Source: Nonomuraea pusilla
GTDB lineage: Bacteria; Actinomycetota; Actinomycetes; Streptosporangiales; Streptosporangiaceae
Direction of reading: 5' to 3'
DNA: 64,000 nucleotides
Assembly: GCF_900109355.1 (NCBI RefSeq)
Contig: NZ_FOBF01000004.1
Span: 310,001 to 374,000 of the forward strand
The notes below the pieces were generated by a model. It did no database searches. It was not told the DNA's origin and worked only from the letters and a program-made list of their open reading frames with translations. Within the stretch, counting starts at the first letter, position 1. Each line of letters starts with the position of its first letter. The translations under genes and the position numbers were made by a program. This document shows, in pieces, positions 52,639 through 61,271 of this stretch.

Positions 52639-53560
52639 GCAGCGCAGTCTCCCGGTGCCCGACGGGCTGGAGGGCGAGCGGCTCGACGCCGCGCTGTCGC
52701 GCCTGTTCGGGTTCTCGCGCACGCGCGCGGCCGAGCTGATCGGCGCCGGCGAGGTGCTGGTCGACGGCAGGCAGCCGGCGAAGTCCGACCGGGTGCACGC
52801 GGGCGCGTGGCTGGACGTCACGCTGCCGCCCCCCGTCAGCACGCCCATGCCGGTGGCCGAGCCGGTGCCGGGCATGACGATCGTCTACGAGGACGACGAC
52901 ATCGTGGTCGTCAACAAGCCGATCGGCGTCGCCGCGCACCCGACCGTCGGCTGGACCGGCCCCACCGTCATCGGCGGCCTGCTCGGCGCCGGCCACACGA
53001 TCGCCACCAGCGGCGCGGCCGAGCGGCAGGGCATCGTGCACCGGCTCGACGCCAACACCACGGGCGCGATGGTGGTGGCCAAGAGCGAGCACGCGTACTC
53101 GTGGCTGAAGCGCGCCTTCAAGGAACGCACGGTCGACAAGCGCTACCACGCGCTGGTGCAGGGGCACCCCGACCCGTTCAGGGGCACGGTCGACGCCCCC
53201 ATCGACAGGCACCCGTCGGGCGACGGCAGGTTCGCCGTGGTCGCGGGCGGCAAGCCGTCGGTCACCCACTACGACACGATCGAGGCGTTCAGGGCGGCGT
53301 CGCTGCTCGACATCAAGCTGGAGACGGGCCGTACGCACCAGATCCGGGTGCACATGTCGGCGCTGCGGCATCCGTGCGTGGGCGACATGCTCTACGGCGC
53401 CGACCCGACGCTGGCGGCGCGGCTGGGAGTCACGCGGCAGTGGCTGCACGCGGTGTCGCTCGGCTTCGAGCACCCCTCGACCGGGGAGTGGATGTCGTTC
53501 AGCACCGACTACCCGCAGGACCTGCAGAAGGCGCTCGACATCGTGCGCGCCGAGTCCTGA
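52631..53560 (+). CDS. rluD: RluA-family 23S rRNA pseudouridine synthase (RluD-like)
   Basis: 309 residues. An S4 RNA-binding domain at the start ([22 protein letters not shown]) is followed by the RluA catalytic domain with [19 protein letters not shown] holding the catalytic Asp, then [12 protein letters not shown] and [14 protein letters not shown]. It likely modifies helix 69 of 23S rRNA, by family. GTG 52631 follows a G-rich tract and overlaps the lspA stop by 8 nt. It converges on the kinase gene with only 12 nt between. Confidence 0.92.
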   Translation: MSEQRSLPVPDGLEGERLDAALSRLFGFSRTRAAELIGAGEVLVDGRQPAKSDRVHAGAWLDVTLPPPVSTPMPVAEPVPGMTIVYEDDDIVVVNKPIGVAAHPTVGWTGPTVIGGLLGAGHTIATSGAAERQGIVHRLDANTTGAMVVAKSEHAYSWLKRAFKERTVDKRYHALVQGHPDPFRGTVDAPIDRHPSGDGRFAVVAGGKPSVTHYDTIEAFRAASLLDIKLETGRTHQIRVHMSALRHPCVGDMLYGADPTLAARLGVTRQWLHAVSLGFEHPSTGEWMSFSTDYPQDLQKALDIVRAES

Positions 53561-53572
53561 TCGACGGCCTGG

Positions 53573-54991
53573 TCAGCCTTTCCGCCCGTTCTCGCCGGCC
53601 TTGCCGGGCTTGACGGCGTCCTTGGCGTTCTTGGGCGCCTCGTCCCTCCCGTCGCCCCGCTCGCCTTCGCCGTCCTGCTCGCCGCCTGACGGCTCGACCT
53701 CTCCCGGCTCCTGCGAGGGGACGTCGTCCCGCTGCCTCGATCGGGTGGGGGTGGGGTCGGCGGACCTGGACGGGCCGCGGGAGGCGCGGGTGCGGGCGGG
53801 CGTGGGGTCGCCGCGGCGGCCCGGACCCGGCACGAGCTCGCGTACCGGTGGGGCGGTGTCCTGGCGGCCCCCCTCGGCGGCCGGGGTGCGGCCCCGCGTG
53901 GCGGAGGGCGTGGCGGTGGCACTCGGGGTGCTGGTCACGACCACCGTGGTGGGCACGGACGACGGGGTGAGGCGGGCGGCGTCTGGCGGGCGGCTCGACC
54001 ACCAGGCGGCGCCGCCGGTGACGACGGCCACGAGCAGCGTCCCCCCGGCGGCCGCGGCGAGCGGCAGCCGGCGCCGCCCCGGCCGCACGGGCGCCTGCAC
54101 CGGTGCCGGGCCGTCCCGCTCCTGCGGCGACGCGAACTCGGCGACGGGCACCGGGCCGGTCGGCTCGACCACGTCGCCGTCCAGGATCGCGGCCAGGCGC
54201 CCCTCGGCCTCCTCCAGCGACATGCGGTCCGCGGGGTTCTTGCGCAGCAGGCCCAGCAGCACCGGCGCGAGCATCCCGGCGCGGCACAGCGGGTCGGGCT
54301 CGGCGTGCAGGACGGCACCCAGCGTGGCCAGCGCGTTGTCGCGGTGGAAGGGGGAGTGCCCCTCGACGGCGGTGTAGAGGGTGACGCCCAGCGACCACAG
54401 GTCGGAGGCGGGGGCGGCGCGGCCCCCCGCCGCCCGTTCCGGCGCCATGAACGCGGGGGTGCCGACGAGGACGCCGGTCCTGGTGACCGGCGCCTCGTCC
54501 TCGGTGGTGGCGATGCCGAAGTCCGTCAGCACCGCCCTGCCGTCGTCGGCGAGCAGCACGTTGTCGGGTTTGACGTCGCGGTGCAGGACGCCCGCCGCGT
54601 GCGCGGCGCGCAGCGCCTCCAGCAGTTGCAGCCCGATCGCGGCGACCTGCCGCGGCGGCAACGGCCCCTCCTGGCGGATCAGCTCGCCCAGCGTCCGCGA
54701 GGGGACGAGCTGCATGACGATCCACGGGTGCCCGCGCTCCTCCAGCACGTCGTAGACGGCGGCCACGCCGGGGTGCGCGACCCGTCCCGCGGCCCTGGCC
54801 TCGCGCAGGGTCCGCAGGGCGAACCCGTCACGCTCGGGCCCGCTCAGGTCGGGCGGCGGCAGCACCTCCTTCACGGCCACGTCCCGGCCCAGCACCTCGT
54901 CGTGCGCCTGCCACACGGTGCCCATGCCGCCCTGGCCGATGGTCCTGATGAGCCGGTAACGTCCGCCAATCACTCCCGCAGAATCGGACAT
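53573..54991 (-). CDS. Transmembrane Ser/Thr protein kinase
   Basis: 472 residues. Complete kinase domain: GQGGMGTVW, VAVKEV, HRDVKPDN, DFG (TDFGIAT), APE. One TM helix (about 322-345, LPLAAAAGGTLLVAVVTGGAAWW) is followed by a Thr/Pro/Arg-rich outer tail with no recognisable sensor domain. ATG 54991 is 10 nt after the azlD stop; a TTG start 11 codons upstream is less likely. Last gene of the operon that starts at 60097. Confidence 0.9.
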   Translation of the reverse strand: MSDSAGVIGGRYRLIRTIGQGGMGTVWQAHDEVLGRDVAVKEVLPPPDLSGPERDGFALRTLREARAAGRVAHPGVAAVYDVLEERGHPWIVMQLVPSRTLGELIRQEGPLPPRQVAAIGLQLLEALRAAHAAGVLHRDVKPDNVLLADDGRAVLTDFGIATTEDEAPVTRTGVLVGTPAFMAPERAAGGRAAPASDLWSLGVTLYTAVEGHSPFHRDNALATLGAVLHAEPDPLCRAGMLAPVLLGLLRKNPADRMSLEEAEGRLAAILDGDVVEPTGPVPVAEFASPQERDGPAPVQAPVRPGRRRLPLAAAAGGTLLVAVVTGGAAWWSSRPPDAARLTPSSVPTTVVVTSTPSATATPSATRGRTPAAEGGRQDTAPPVRELVPGPGRRGDPTPARTRASRGPSRSADPTPTRSRQRDDVPSQEPGEVEPSGGEQDGEGERGDGRDEAPKNAKDAVKPGKAGENGRKG

Positions 54992-55001
54992 GCATCGCGG
55001 A

Positions 55002-55313
55002 CTACCCGAGAAGGACCCTGACAAGCGCGGTGACGACCGCCGCGGACGCCAGGACCGCGAGGAACGGCGCGCGCAGCAGCAGCGCCACCACGGCCGCCGC
55101 CAGGCCGGCCGTCCTGGGCGCGTCGAAGGCGAGCGCGCCGCGCTCGCTGAACATCTGGACGGCGATCAGCGCCGCCAGCAGCGCCACCGGCACCAGCTCG
55201 GCGAACCTGCGCACCGCCGGGTGGTCGAGCACCCGCTGCGGCGCCGACAGCCCGGCCAGCTTGAGCGCGTAACAGCCGGCGCAGACGGCGGCGACCGCCC
55301 ACCACACCGTCAT
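55002..55313 (-). CDS. azlD: AzlD-family branched-chain amino acid exporter subunit
   Basis: 103 residues with three to four hydrophobic helices, of AzlD size. Its ATG overlaps the azlC stop by 4 nt, the usual azlCD coupling. AzlD is the small partner that makes the large subunit active in exporting branched-chain and related amino acids. Helix LVPVALLAALIAVQMFS and the closing LAVLASAAVVTALVRVLLG fit the family. Confidence 0.85.
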   Translation of the reverse strand: MTVWWAVAAVCAGCYALKLAGLSAPQRVLDHPAVRRFAELVPVALLAALIAVQMFSERGALAFDAPRTAGLAAAVVALLLRAPFLAVLASAAVVTALVRVLLG

Positions 55314-55972
55314 CGGATCACCACCAGCAGCACGGCCACGGCCGACAGCAGCACGGGGACGCCGGGCGGGAAGAACGGCGTGGCGGCCAGCGCGACCGCG
55401 GCCGCGGCGGCGGCCAGCGTCCGCAGCCGGGCGCTGGCCGCCAGACGCGGCCACAGGATGGCCAGGAACGTGGCGGGGCCCACCACGTCGAGGCCGAGCA
55501 CGCCGGGGTCGCCGAGGAAGGACGTGCCGACGGCGCCCGCCAGCGTGGTGAGGTTCCAGGTGACGTACAGGCTGGCGAACGTGACGGTGAAGGCGGTGCG
55601 GGCGGCCTGCTCGGTCGGCTGGGCCAGGGTGACGGCGGTCGTCTCGTCGATCACGCCCTGGGCGTACAGCAGGCGGCGGGGGCCGCGCGGCCGGAGCAGG
55701 CCGGCCAGGCGCAGGCCGTACAGCGTGTTGCGGCCGCCGAGCAGCAGCGCGCCCGCGGCGGCGGCCACCAGGTCGCCGCCCGCGCCGACCGCTCCCGCCA
55801 GGGCGAACTGTGAGGCGCCGGTGAACGTCAGCAGGCTCAGCACGCACGCCTGCGCCACGTCCAGGCCCGCCGTGACGGCCGCCGCGCCGAACGCCACGCC
55901 GGACAGCCCTACCGCCACCCCCACTCCCAGGCCGTCCCGTACGGCGGCGGAACGGTGAGTCGTCTGTTCCAT
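55310..55972 (-). CDS. azlC: AzlC-family branched-chain amino acid exporter subunit
   Basis: 220 residues, about seven helices. Family features: GLSGVAFGAAAVTAGLDVAQACVLSLLTFTGASQFALAG near the N-terminus, then GRNTLYGLRLAGLL and DETTAVTLAQ. With AzlD it forms the exporter for branched-chain amino acids or analogues. The ATG is 9 nt after the AraC-type regulator gene, which probably controls it. Confidence 0.88.
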   Translation of the reverse strand: MEQTTHRSAAVRDGLGVGVAVGLSGVAFGAAAVTAGLDVAQACVLSLLTFTGASQFALAGAVGAGGDLVAAAAGALLLGGRNTLYGLRLAGLLRPRGPRRLLYAQGVIDETTAVTLAQPTEQAARTAFTVTFASLYVTWNLTTLAGAVGTSFLGDPGVLGLDVVGPATFLAILWPRLAASARLRTLAAAAAAVALAATPFFPPGVPVLLSAVAVLLVVIR

Positions 55973-55981
55973 GCTCGGAGG

Positions 55982-56827
55982 CTAGAGGCCGAGGGAGTCG
56001 CCGGTCTTGTACGTTCCTGCGGCCCGCTGGTACGCCGCGGGCGGCACCCCCACCACCCGCTTGAAGTGCCGGGTGAGGTGCGCCTGGTCGGTGAAGCCCA
56101 CCTCGGCCGCCACCAGCGCGGGACGCACCCCCGCCCGCAGCAGCCGCCGCGCCCGGCCGACCCGCACCGAGACCAGGTAGGCGTGCGGGGGCAGCCCCGT
56201 CGCCGCCTTGAACGCCCGCAGCAGCGAGAACGGGCTCACCCCCACCCGCGCCGCCAGCTCGTCCAGCGGCGGCGGATCGACCAGGTTCTCGTGCAGCAGG
56301 GCCACCGCCTGGCGCACCGCCCGGCCGCCGGCCGCGCCCTGCCGGTGCGCCGCGCCGCCCGGCCGGGCGTGGCGGGTCAGCAGCCCGGCGAACAGCTCCC
56401 TCGTCAGCGTGGACGCCGCCAGCGCGTCGCCCCGCTCGGCCGCCTGGTGCGCCCGGGAGATCAGCGCCGCCACGGCCCGGTCGGTCACCACCTGCTCGGG
56501 GAAGGACGGGGTGGCCCGCGGCAGGCCCAGCTCGGCCGCGACCTCCGAGAGCGTCGCCACCGACGGGTACAGCATGCGGTACGCCCACCCGTCGGGCGTG
56601 CCCGCGTGACCGGTGTGCATCGTCTCGGGGTTGACCAGCACGACCTCGCCCGCGCCTGCCCGCAGCAGGGTGCCGCGGTGGTCGAACTCCTCGACCCCGC
56701 CCACGATCACGCCGATCGCGTAGCCCTCGTGGGCGTGCCGGGAGAAACGGTGCGTGACGTACCTGGCCTTGAGCAGGTCGACGTCCGGCACCGCCGGGTG
56801 CCGCCAGAAACGCGCCTGCTCTCTCAC
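55982..56827 (-). CDS. AraC-family transcriptional regulator
   Basis: 281 residues: N-terminal cupin-like ligand domain (RHAHEGYAIGVIVGGVEEFDHRG, then GAGEVVLVNPETMHTGHAG) and a C-terminal double HTH (LDELAARVGVSPFSLLRAFKAATGLPPHAYLVSVRV and AAEVGFTDQAHLTRHFKRVVGVPPAAYQR). This type often sits beside azlC and senses an amino acid. GTG 56827 overlaps the upstream kinase stop by 4 nt; the longer open frame runs back into the kinase gene. Confidence 0.9.
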   Translation of the reverse strand: MREQARFWRHPAVPDVDLLKARYVTHRFSRHAHEGYAIGVIVGGVEEFDHRGTLLRAGAGEVVLVNPETMHTGHAGTPDGWAYRMLYPSVATLSEVAAELGLPRATPSFPEQVVTDRAVAALISRAHQAAERGDALAASTLTRELFAGLLTRHARPGGAAHRQGAAGGRAVRQAVALLHENLVDPPPLDELAARVGVSPFSLLRAFKAATGLPPHAYLVSVRVGRARRLLRAGVRPALVAAEVGFTDQAHLTRHFKRVVGVPPAAYQRAAGTYKTGDSLGL

Positions 56828-58368
56828 AACGGCCTGAAGGTCCTCGCGAACGACTCGAAGTAGTGCTTGTCCTGGTCCCAGCGCGCGTCGAGGGTCTCCC
56901 AGTACAGCGCGTAGGGGCGGCCGTCGGCGGTGTGGAAGCCGCGGTTGACGACGTGGATCAGCCGCCCCGCGGGCGTCCTCCTGGTGAACTCCCAGTCGGC
57001 GGCCCGCATGCCACGATACCCGGTGGACCGGATGCCGAGCCGGGTGTAGCCGCTGAACTCGCCCTTGGCCTTGATCTCCCTCTCCAGGCCGAGCCAGTGC
57101 TGCAGGGGGTCGTCCCACGGGATGTCGGGCACCGTCCACTCGACCATCAGCCTGCCGGGCGTGCCGGGGCCCTTGAACGAGATGCTGTCCCTGTCGGCGG
57201 TCTTCTCGGCCACCCACCCGCCGGGCAGGCCGACGGTGAAGCGGCCCGCCGCGCTGGTGAACGACCGCCACCCGGCCGGCAGCGCCTGCCCGGTCTGGGA
57301 GGTGCGGGTGGGGGACGCGCTCGCGGTGGGGGACGCCGCCCCGGTCGCGGTCGCGGTGGGGGCGCCGCCGTGGGACGAGGCCGGAGGGTTCGCGCCGGTG
57401 GCGCCCGGGCCGTCACCGCCCGCGTCGCCGAGGCTGGGGGCCAGCAGCACGCCGCCCGTGACCAGCGCGGCCGCCGCGGCGAGCGCCAGCGGCACGGCCA
57501 CCCACCGGGCGCGTGACCTCCCGCCCGGACGGGGCTGCGGGGGCACGGGAACCGTGCTGTGCTGCCCGCTCGCGGCCAGGTGGAGCAGGTGGGCGGCCTC
57601 GTCGGCCGGCATCCGGGCGGCCGGGTCCCTGCGCAGCAGGCCCATGATCACCGGCTGCAGGGCGCCCGCGCGCACCGGCGGCTCCGGCTCGTCGCGCAGC
57701 ACCGCCGCCACCGTGGCCGCCCACGAGTCGCGGCTGAACGGCGCGCGGCCCTCCACGGCCGCGTACAGGGTGGCGCCGAGCGCCCACAGGTCGGACTCCG
57801 GCCTGGCCGGCTCGCCGTTCAGCCGTTCTGGCGGCATGTACGCGGGCGTGCCCACCAGCCCGCCCGTGGCGGTCAGCCCCGCCTCGGCCTCCAGCGAGGC
57901 GATGCCGAAGTCGGTGAGCACGACCCGGCCGTCGTCGGCCAGCAGGACGTTCTCCGGCTTGACGTCGCGGTGCAGCACCCCGGTGGCGTGCGCGGCGCGC
58001 AGCGCGTCGAGCACCCTGGCGCCGATCGCCGCGGCCTGCGCGACGGGCAGCGGCCCGCGTTCGCGGATCACCTGCGCCAGCGAGCGGGAGCGGACGAGCT
58101 GCATGACGATCCAGGGGCGGCCGTCCTCCTCGACCACGTCGTGGATGACGACCACCGACGGGTGGTCGAGCCGGCCCGCGGCCCTGGCCTCCCTGATCGT
58201 GCGGCCGTTCAGCTCGGCCCGCTTGGCCTCGCCGACGCCGGTGTAGCGGACCTCCTTGATCGCCACCGTGCGGTCGAGCAGCTCGTCGTAGGCACGCCAG
58301 ACCACGCCCATGCCGCCCTCGCCGATGGGCTCGAGGAGGCGGTACCGGTTGCTGACCTGCCGTTCCAC
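56824..58368 (-). CDS. Transmembrane Ser/Thr protein kinase with outer sensor-like domain
   Basis: 514 residues. Kinase domain with GEGGMGVVW, VAIKEV, HRDVKPEN, TDFGIAS, PPE in place of APE; one TM helix (about 286-307); a Ser/Thr/Pro linker; and a 150-residue outer domain (LPAGWRSFTSAAGRFTVGLP to FARTFRPL) related to that of the next kinase. GTG start 10 nt after the neighbour's stop. The stop overlaps the AraC start by 4 nt. Confidence 0.9.
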   Translation of the reverse strand: MERQVSNRYRLLEPIGEGGMGVVWRAYDELLDRTVAIKEVRYTGVGEAKRAELNGRTIREARAAGRLDHPSVVVIHDVVEEDGRPWIVMQLVRSRSLAQVIRERGPLPVAQAAAIGARVLDALRAAHATGVLHRDVKPENVLLADDGRVVLTDFGIASLEAEAGLTATGGLVGTPAYMPPERLNGEPARPESDLWALGATLYAAVEGRAPFSRDSWAATVAAVLRDEPEPPVRAGALQPVIMGLLRRDPAARMPADEAAHLLHLAASGQHSTVPVPPQPRPGGRSRARWVAVPLALAAAAALVTGGVLLAPSLGDAGGDGPGATGANPPASSHGGAPTATATGAASPTASASPTRTSQTGQALPAGWRSFTSAAGRFTVGLPGGWVAEKTADRDSISFKGPGTPGRLMVEWTVPDIPWDDPLQHWLGLEREIKAKGEFSGYTRLGIRSTGYRGMRAADWEFTRRTPAGRLIHVVNRGFHTADGRPYALYWETLDARWDQDKHYFESFARTFRPL

Positions 58369-58378
58369 TGGGGGAAGC

Positions 58379-60097
58379 CTACTTCGAGCTCTTGAAGGTC
58401 GCGCAGAACGTCTCGAAGAAGTGGTAGTCCTTCTTCCACCTGCTGTTGAGGTTGTGCCAGTAGATCGCGTAGCCCCGGCCGCCCTCGGTCAGGAAGCCCC
58501 GGTTGCGCACGCGCGTCTCGCCGGTGTTGGTGTTCCAGATGAAGTCCCAGTCGGCGGCGGCCTTCTGGAAGTCCACCTTGTGAATGCCGAGCAGGCGGTA
58601 CCCGCCGAACCGGTACTTCGACGACTTCTCCTGCTTCTTCCAGTCCTTGTACGGGTCCTTGCCCGGGTTCTCCGCCCGCTCGATCATGAGGAACGCGTTC
58701 GAGGCGGCCCCCGGGCCCTTGAAGACGACCTGGTTGCCCTGCCGGGTGTACTCGCGCCACTCCGGCGGCAGCCCGATCGAGAACCCGAGCTTCTTGTCCT
58801 TGACCGTCTTCCACCCCTTGGGCAGGGCGTCGGCCGTGTCGTCCGGCGACGGCGAGGACGACGGCGACCCCGACGGCGACCCGGAACCGGACGGCGACGC
58901 GGCGGGCGTGGACGCGGGCGGCGGGGTGGCGGTCACCGTGACCTCGACCGTCCCCCCGGCCGTCTTCCCGGCCCGCGTGCCGGGCACCGAGCGCAGGCCG
59001 AGGTAGCCGCCCACGCCGGCCACGAGCACGACGGCCACGGCGGCGGCGACGATCGGCCCCGTCCTGCGCCGCTCGGGCATGCCGGCGGTGTCGGAGGTGA
59101 CCTGGGCCTTCTGCTCCCTGGTGGGGACGGGGGTGGGGTTGGGGGTGAGCCTGGCGCCGGTCTCGGGCAGGGGCGCGGGGGCCTGCGCCGGGACGAGGCC
59201 GGGGTCGGTCGGCATGTCGTCGTCGGCGGGCGGCGCGCCCAGCCGCACGGCGGGCGCGGCGGCCGGCGCCGGCGTGGACTCGGCGATGGCCCTGCGCAGC
59301 AGGGTCTCGGTCTCCTCGTACGTCAGGCGCTGCACCGGCTCCTTCACCAGCAGGCCCTTGATGACGTCGGCCAGCGGGCCGGCGTGCGGCGCCGGGTCGG
59401 GCTCGTCGGTCAGCACCGCGTGCATGGTCGCCAGCGCCATGCCGCGCTCGTGCGGGGAGCGGCCCTCGACCGCGGTGTACAGGGTGGCGCCCAGCGACCA
59501 CAGGTCGGACTCGCGCCGCGCGGGCAGCCCCTTGAGCCGCTCGGGCGCGATGAACGCCGGGGTGCCCGCCAGGCCGGTGACGGTGAGCTGCGTCTCCGTC
59601 TCCAGCGTGGCGATGCCGAAGTCGGTGAGCACGACCCGGCCGTCGTCGGCGAGCAGGACGTTCTCCGGCTTGACGTCGCGGTGCATCACACCCGCCTCGT
59701 GCGCCCGGTGCAGCGCGTCGAGCACGGCCAGGCCGATCTCGGCGACCCGCTTGGGCGGCAGCGGGCCGTCCTGCTTGATCACGGCGCCGAGTGAACGGGA
59801 CTGCACGAGCTGCATGACGATCCAGGGCCGGCCGTCCTCCTCGATCACGTCGTGCACGACGATCACGTTGGGATGCTCGAACCTGGCCGCCGCCCGCGCC
59901 TCGCGCATCGTGCGCCTGTTCAGCAGCTGCACCTCGTCACCCAGCGCGGCGGCGTACCTGACCTCCTTGACCGCCACCGTGCGGTCGAGCAGTTCGTCGT
60001 GGGCCCGCCAGACGATGCCCATGCCGCCCTTGCCGATCGGTTCCAGCAGCTCGTAGCGGCCGGCGATGCGGCGTCCGTCCCGCTTGCGATCCGACAT
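58379..60097 (-). CDS. Transmembrane Ser/Thr protein kinase with outer sensor-like domain
   Basis: 572 residues, first gene of the minus-strand operon. Kinase motifs GKGGMGIVW, VAVKEV, HRDVKPEN, TDFGIAT, APE; a linker of about 80 residues; TM helix (about 350-372); Ser/Pro/Gly stalk; outer domain LPKGWKTVKDKKLGFSIGLP to FCATFKSSK, homologous to that of the downstream kinase, so the pair arose by duplication. ATG 60097 has TGAGG upstream; a TTG four codons earlier is a weaker choice. Confidence 0.9.
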   Translation of the reverse strand: MSDRKRDGRRIAGRYELLEPIGKGGMGIVWRAHDELLDRTVAVKEVRYAAALGDEVQLLNRRTMREARAAARFEHPNVIVVHDVIEEDGRPWIVMQLVQSRSLGAVIKQDGPLPPKRVAEIGLAVLDALHRAHEAGVMHRDVKPENVLLADDGRVVLTDFGIATLETETQLTVTGLAGTPAFIAPERLKGLPARRESDLWSLGATLYTAVEGRSPHERGMALATMHAVLTDEPDPAPHAGPLADVIKGLLVKEPVQRLTYEETETLLRRAIAESTPAPAAAPAVRLGAPPADDDMPTDPGLVPAQAPAPLPETGARLTPNPTPVPTREQKAQVTSDTAGMPERRRTGPIVAAAVAVVLVAGVGGYLGLRSVPGTRAGKTAGGTVEVTVTATPPPASTPAASPSGSGSPSGSPSSSPSPDDTADALPKGWKTVKDKKLGFSIGLPPEWREYTRQGNQVVFKGPGAASNAFLMIERAENPGKDPYKDWKKQEKSSKYRFGGYRLLGIHKVDFQKAAADWDFIWNTNTGETRVRNRGFLTEGGRGYAIYWHNLNSRWKKDYHFFETFCATFKSSK

Positions 60098-60216
60098 CAA
60101 CGGCCTCAAACCCCTCCTCTAGGCCAAGAAATACTCCCATAGCGAAGGATCAACGGCGACTCGCCGGAAGGACAGTCCGTCATGTGAGAAGGGGCGTCCA
60201 GCAGGTGGAGAGGCGG

Positions 60217-60288
60217 GTGTACAGTTTCATCATGACCTGTCGCTACGCGTTTACCGAGCCGGCTCCGGGAGGGCCGGTCGTACGGTAG
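60217..60288 (+). CDS. Tyr/Phe-containing leader peptide
   Basis: A 23-codon ORF starting GTG at 60217 (GGAGAGG at 60207-60213) and ending TAG at 60286-60288. The product is MYSFIMTCRYAFTEPAPGG followed by PVVR: two Tyr and two Phe codons within the first twelve, arranged as Y-x-F twice. It lies just before an intrinsic terminator and a gene with a chorismate mutase domain, the branch point to Phe and Tyr. If the internal ATG at 60232 is used instead, one Tyr and one Phe remain. Confidence 0.6.
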   Translation: MYSFIMTCRYAFTEPAPGGPVVR

Positions 60289-60343
60289 CGACCACCTGGA
60301 GTCGGCACGAGGCAGAGACACCCGTCTCTGCCTTTTTGGTTTT
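60239..60343 (+). promoter_or_regulatory. Transcription attenuator: leader hairpin and intrinsic terminator
   Basis: GTCGCTAC (60239-60246, containing the second Tyr codon) pairs perfectly with GTAGCGAC (60285-60292, containing the leader stop codon). Downstream, AGGCAGAGAC (60310-60319) and GTCTCTGCCT (60324-60333) form a 10-bp stem with loop ACCC, followed by a T-rich tract (60333-60343): a textbook intrinsic terminator placed 43 nt before the structural gene. I could not find an obvious antiterminator pairing of the second arm with the terminator stem. Confidence 0.7.
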
Positions 60344-60385
60344 CTCGCCGGCTCCAGGAAGGGCCGGCCCGGACGGGGAGCCGAG

Positions 60386-61267
60386 ATGTCATCGACCTTG
60401 GAACGACATGTGGTGACGGTGGGCGGCCTGCGCGTGGGCGCGGGCCCCGTGGTGGTGATCGGTGAGCGGGTGAGCCTGCGCGACCACCACGGGCAGGCCG
60501 ACGCGTCGGAGATCCTGCGCGAGGGGGTGCTGCTGGCCGAGCCGCACTCGGCCGCCGACCTGCCCGCGATCGCGGCGCACGCCGCCGCGGTCGTCGTGGG
60601 CGCGTCGTGGACGCGCGACATCCCGCTGGTGCGGGCGGCGGCCGGGCTGGGGCTGCCGGTCGTCGTGGAGCGGCGCCCCTCCGCCTCCGTCGAGGAGTGG
60701 GTGGGGCTCGCCGACTACTGCGCGGCCGAGAACGGCGGGCAGGTGATCCTGTGCGAGGGCGGGCGGCCGGACCTCGGGCTGATGCGGGCCGCCCGCGCCG
60801 CGTCGGGGCGTCCGGTGCTCGCCGACGTCACCGGGCACGCCGGCCTGGCCGCCGCGGCTGTCGCGGCGGGCGCCGACGGCCTGATCGTGTCCGGACCGTC
60901 CGGCGACGCCGGCGCCGAGCAGGAGCACGCGGCCGACCTGCGGGCGGCGCAGGAGGCGGCCACGCTCGTCGGCGCGCTGCTGCGGCCCGAGTCGCCCGAG
61001 ACGCTCGACGAGTGCAGGCAGGCCATCGACCGGGTGGACGCCGCCCTGGCCACCCTGCTGGAGCGGCGCGCCACGCTGGCGGGCACCGTGCAGCGGCTCA
61101 AGCCCGTCGGCGGCTTCGCCGGGCGCGACATGGAGCGCGAGCGCGCCCTGGTGGCGGCCATGGCGAGGCGGGCGCCGCAGCTCGGCGAGGAGCGGCTGGC
61201 GCCCGTCATGAACGCGGTCATCGAGGCCGGGCTCAGCCTCGCCGAGGACCGCGCCCGCCGCCCGTGA
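60386..61267 (+). CDS. Fusion of degenerate DAHP-synthase-like domain and AroQ-type chorismate mutase
   Basis: 293 residues. Residues about 205-290 are an AroQ chorismate mutase with the expected catalytic set: Arg 211, Arg 228, Lys 239, Arg 251 and Glu 252 (chorismate to prephenate). Residues about 20-175 align with the type I DAHP synthase barrel (RPSASVEEWVGLADYCAAENG, GQVILCEGGRP, AAGADGLIV), but the usual GxKxRTSPYxF part is missing, KRG reads ERR (95-97), and DPSH reads DVTGH. So DAHP synthase activity is unlikely; an allosteric or structural role is possible. ATG with GGGGAG 5 nt upstream. Preceded by a Tyr/Phe attenuator. Confidence 0.72.
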   Translation: MSSTLERHVVTVGGLRVGAGPVVVIGERVSLRDHHGQADASEILREGVLLAEPHSAADLPAIAAHAAAVVVGASWTRDIPLVRAAAGLGLPVVVERRPSASVEEWVGLADYCAAENGGQVILCEGGRPDLGLMRAARAASGRPVLADVTGHAGLAAAAVAAGADGLIVSGPSGDAGAEQEHAADLRAAQEAATLVGALLRPESPETLDECRQAIDRVDAALATLLERRATLAGTVQRLKPVGGFAGRDMERERALVAAMARRAPQLGEERLAPVMNAVIEAGLSLAEDRARRP

Positions 61268-61271
61268 CCCG

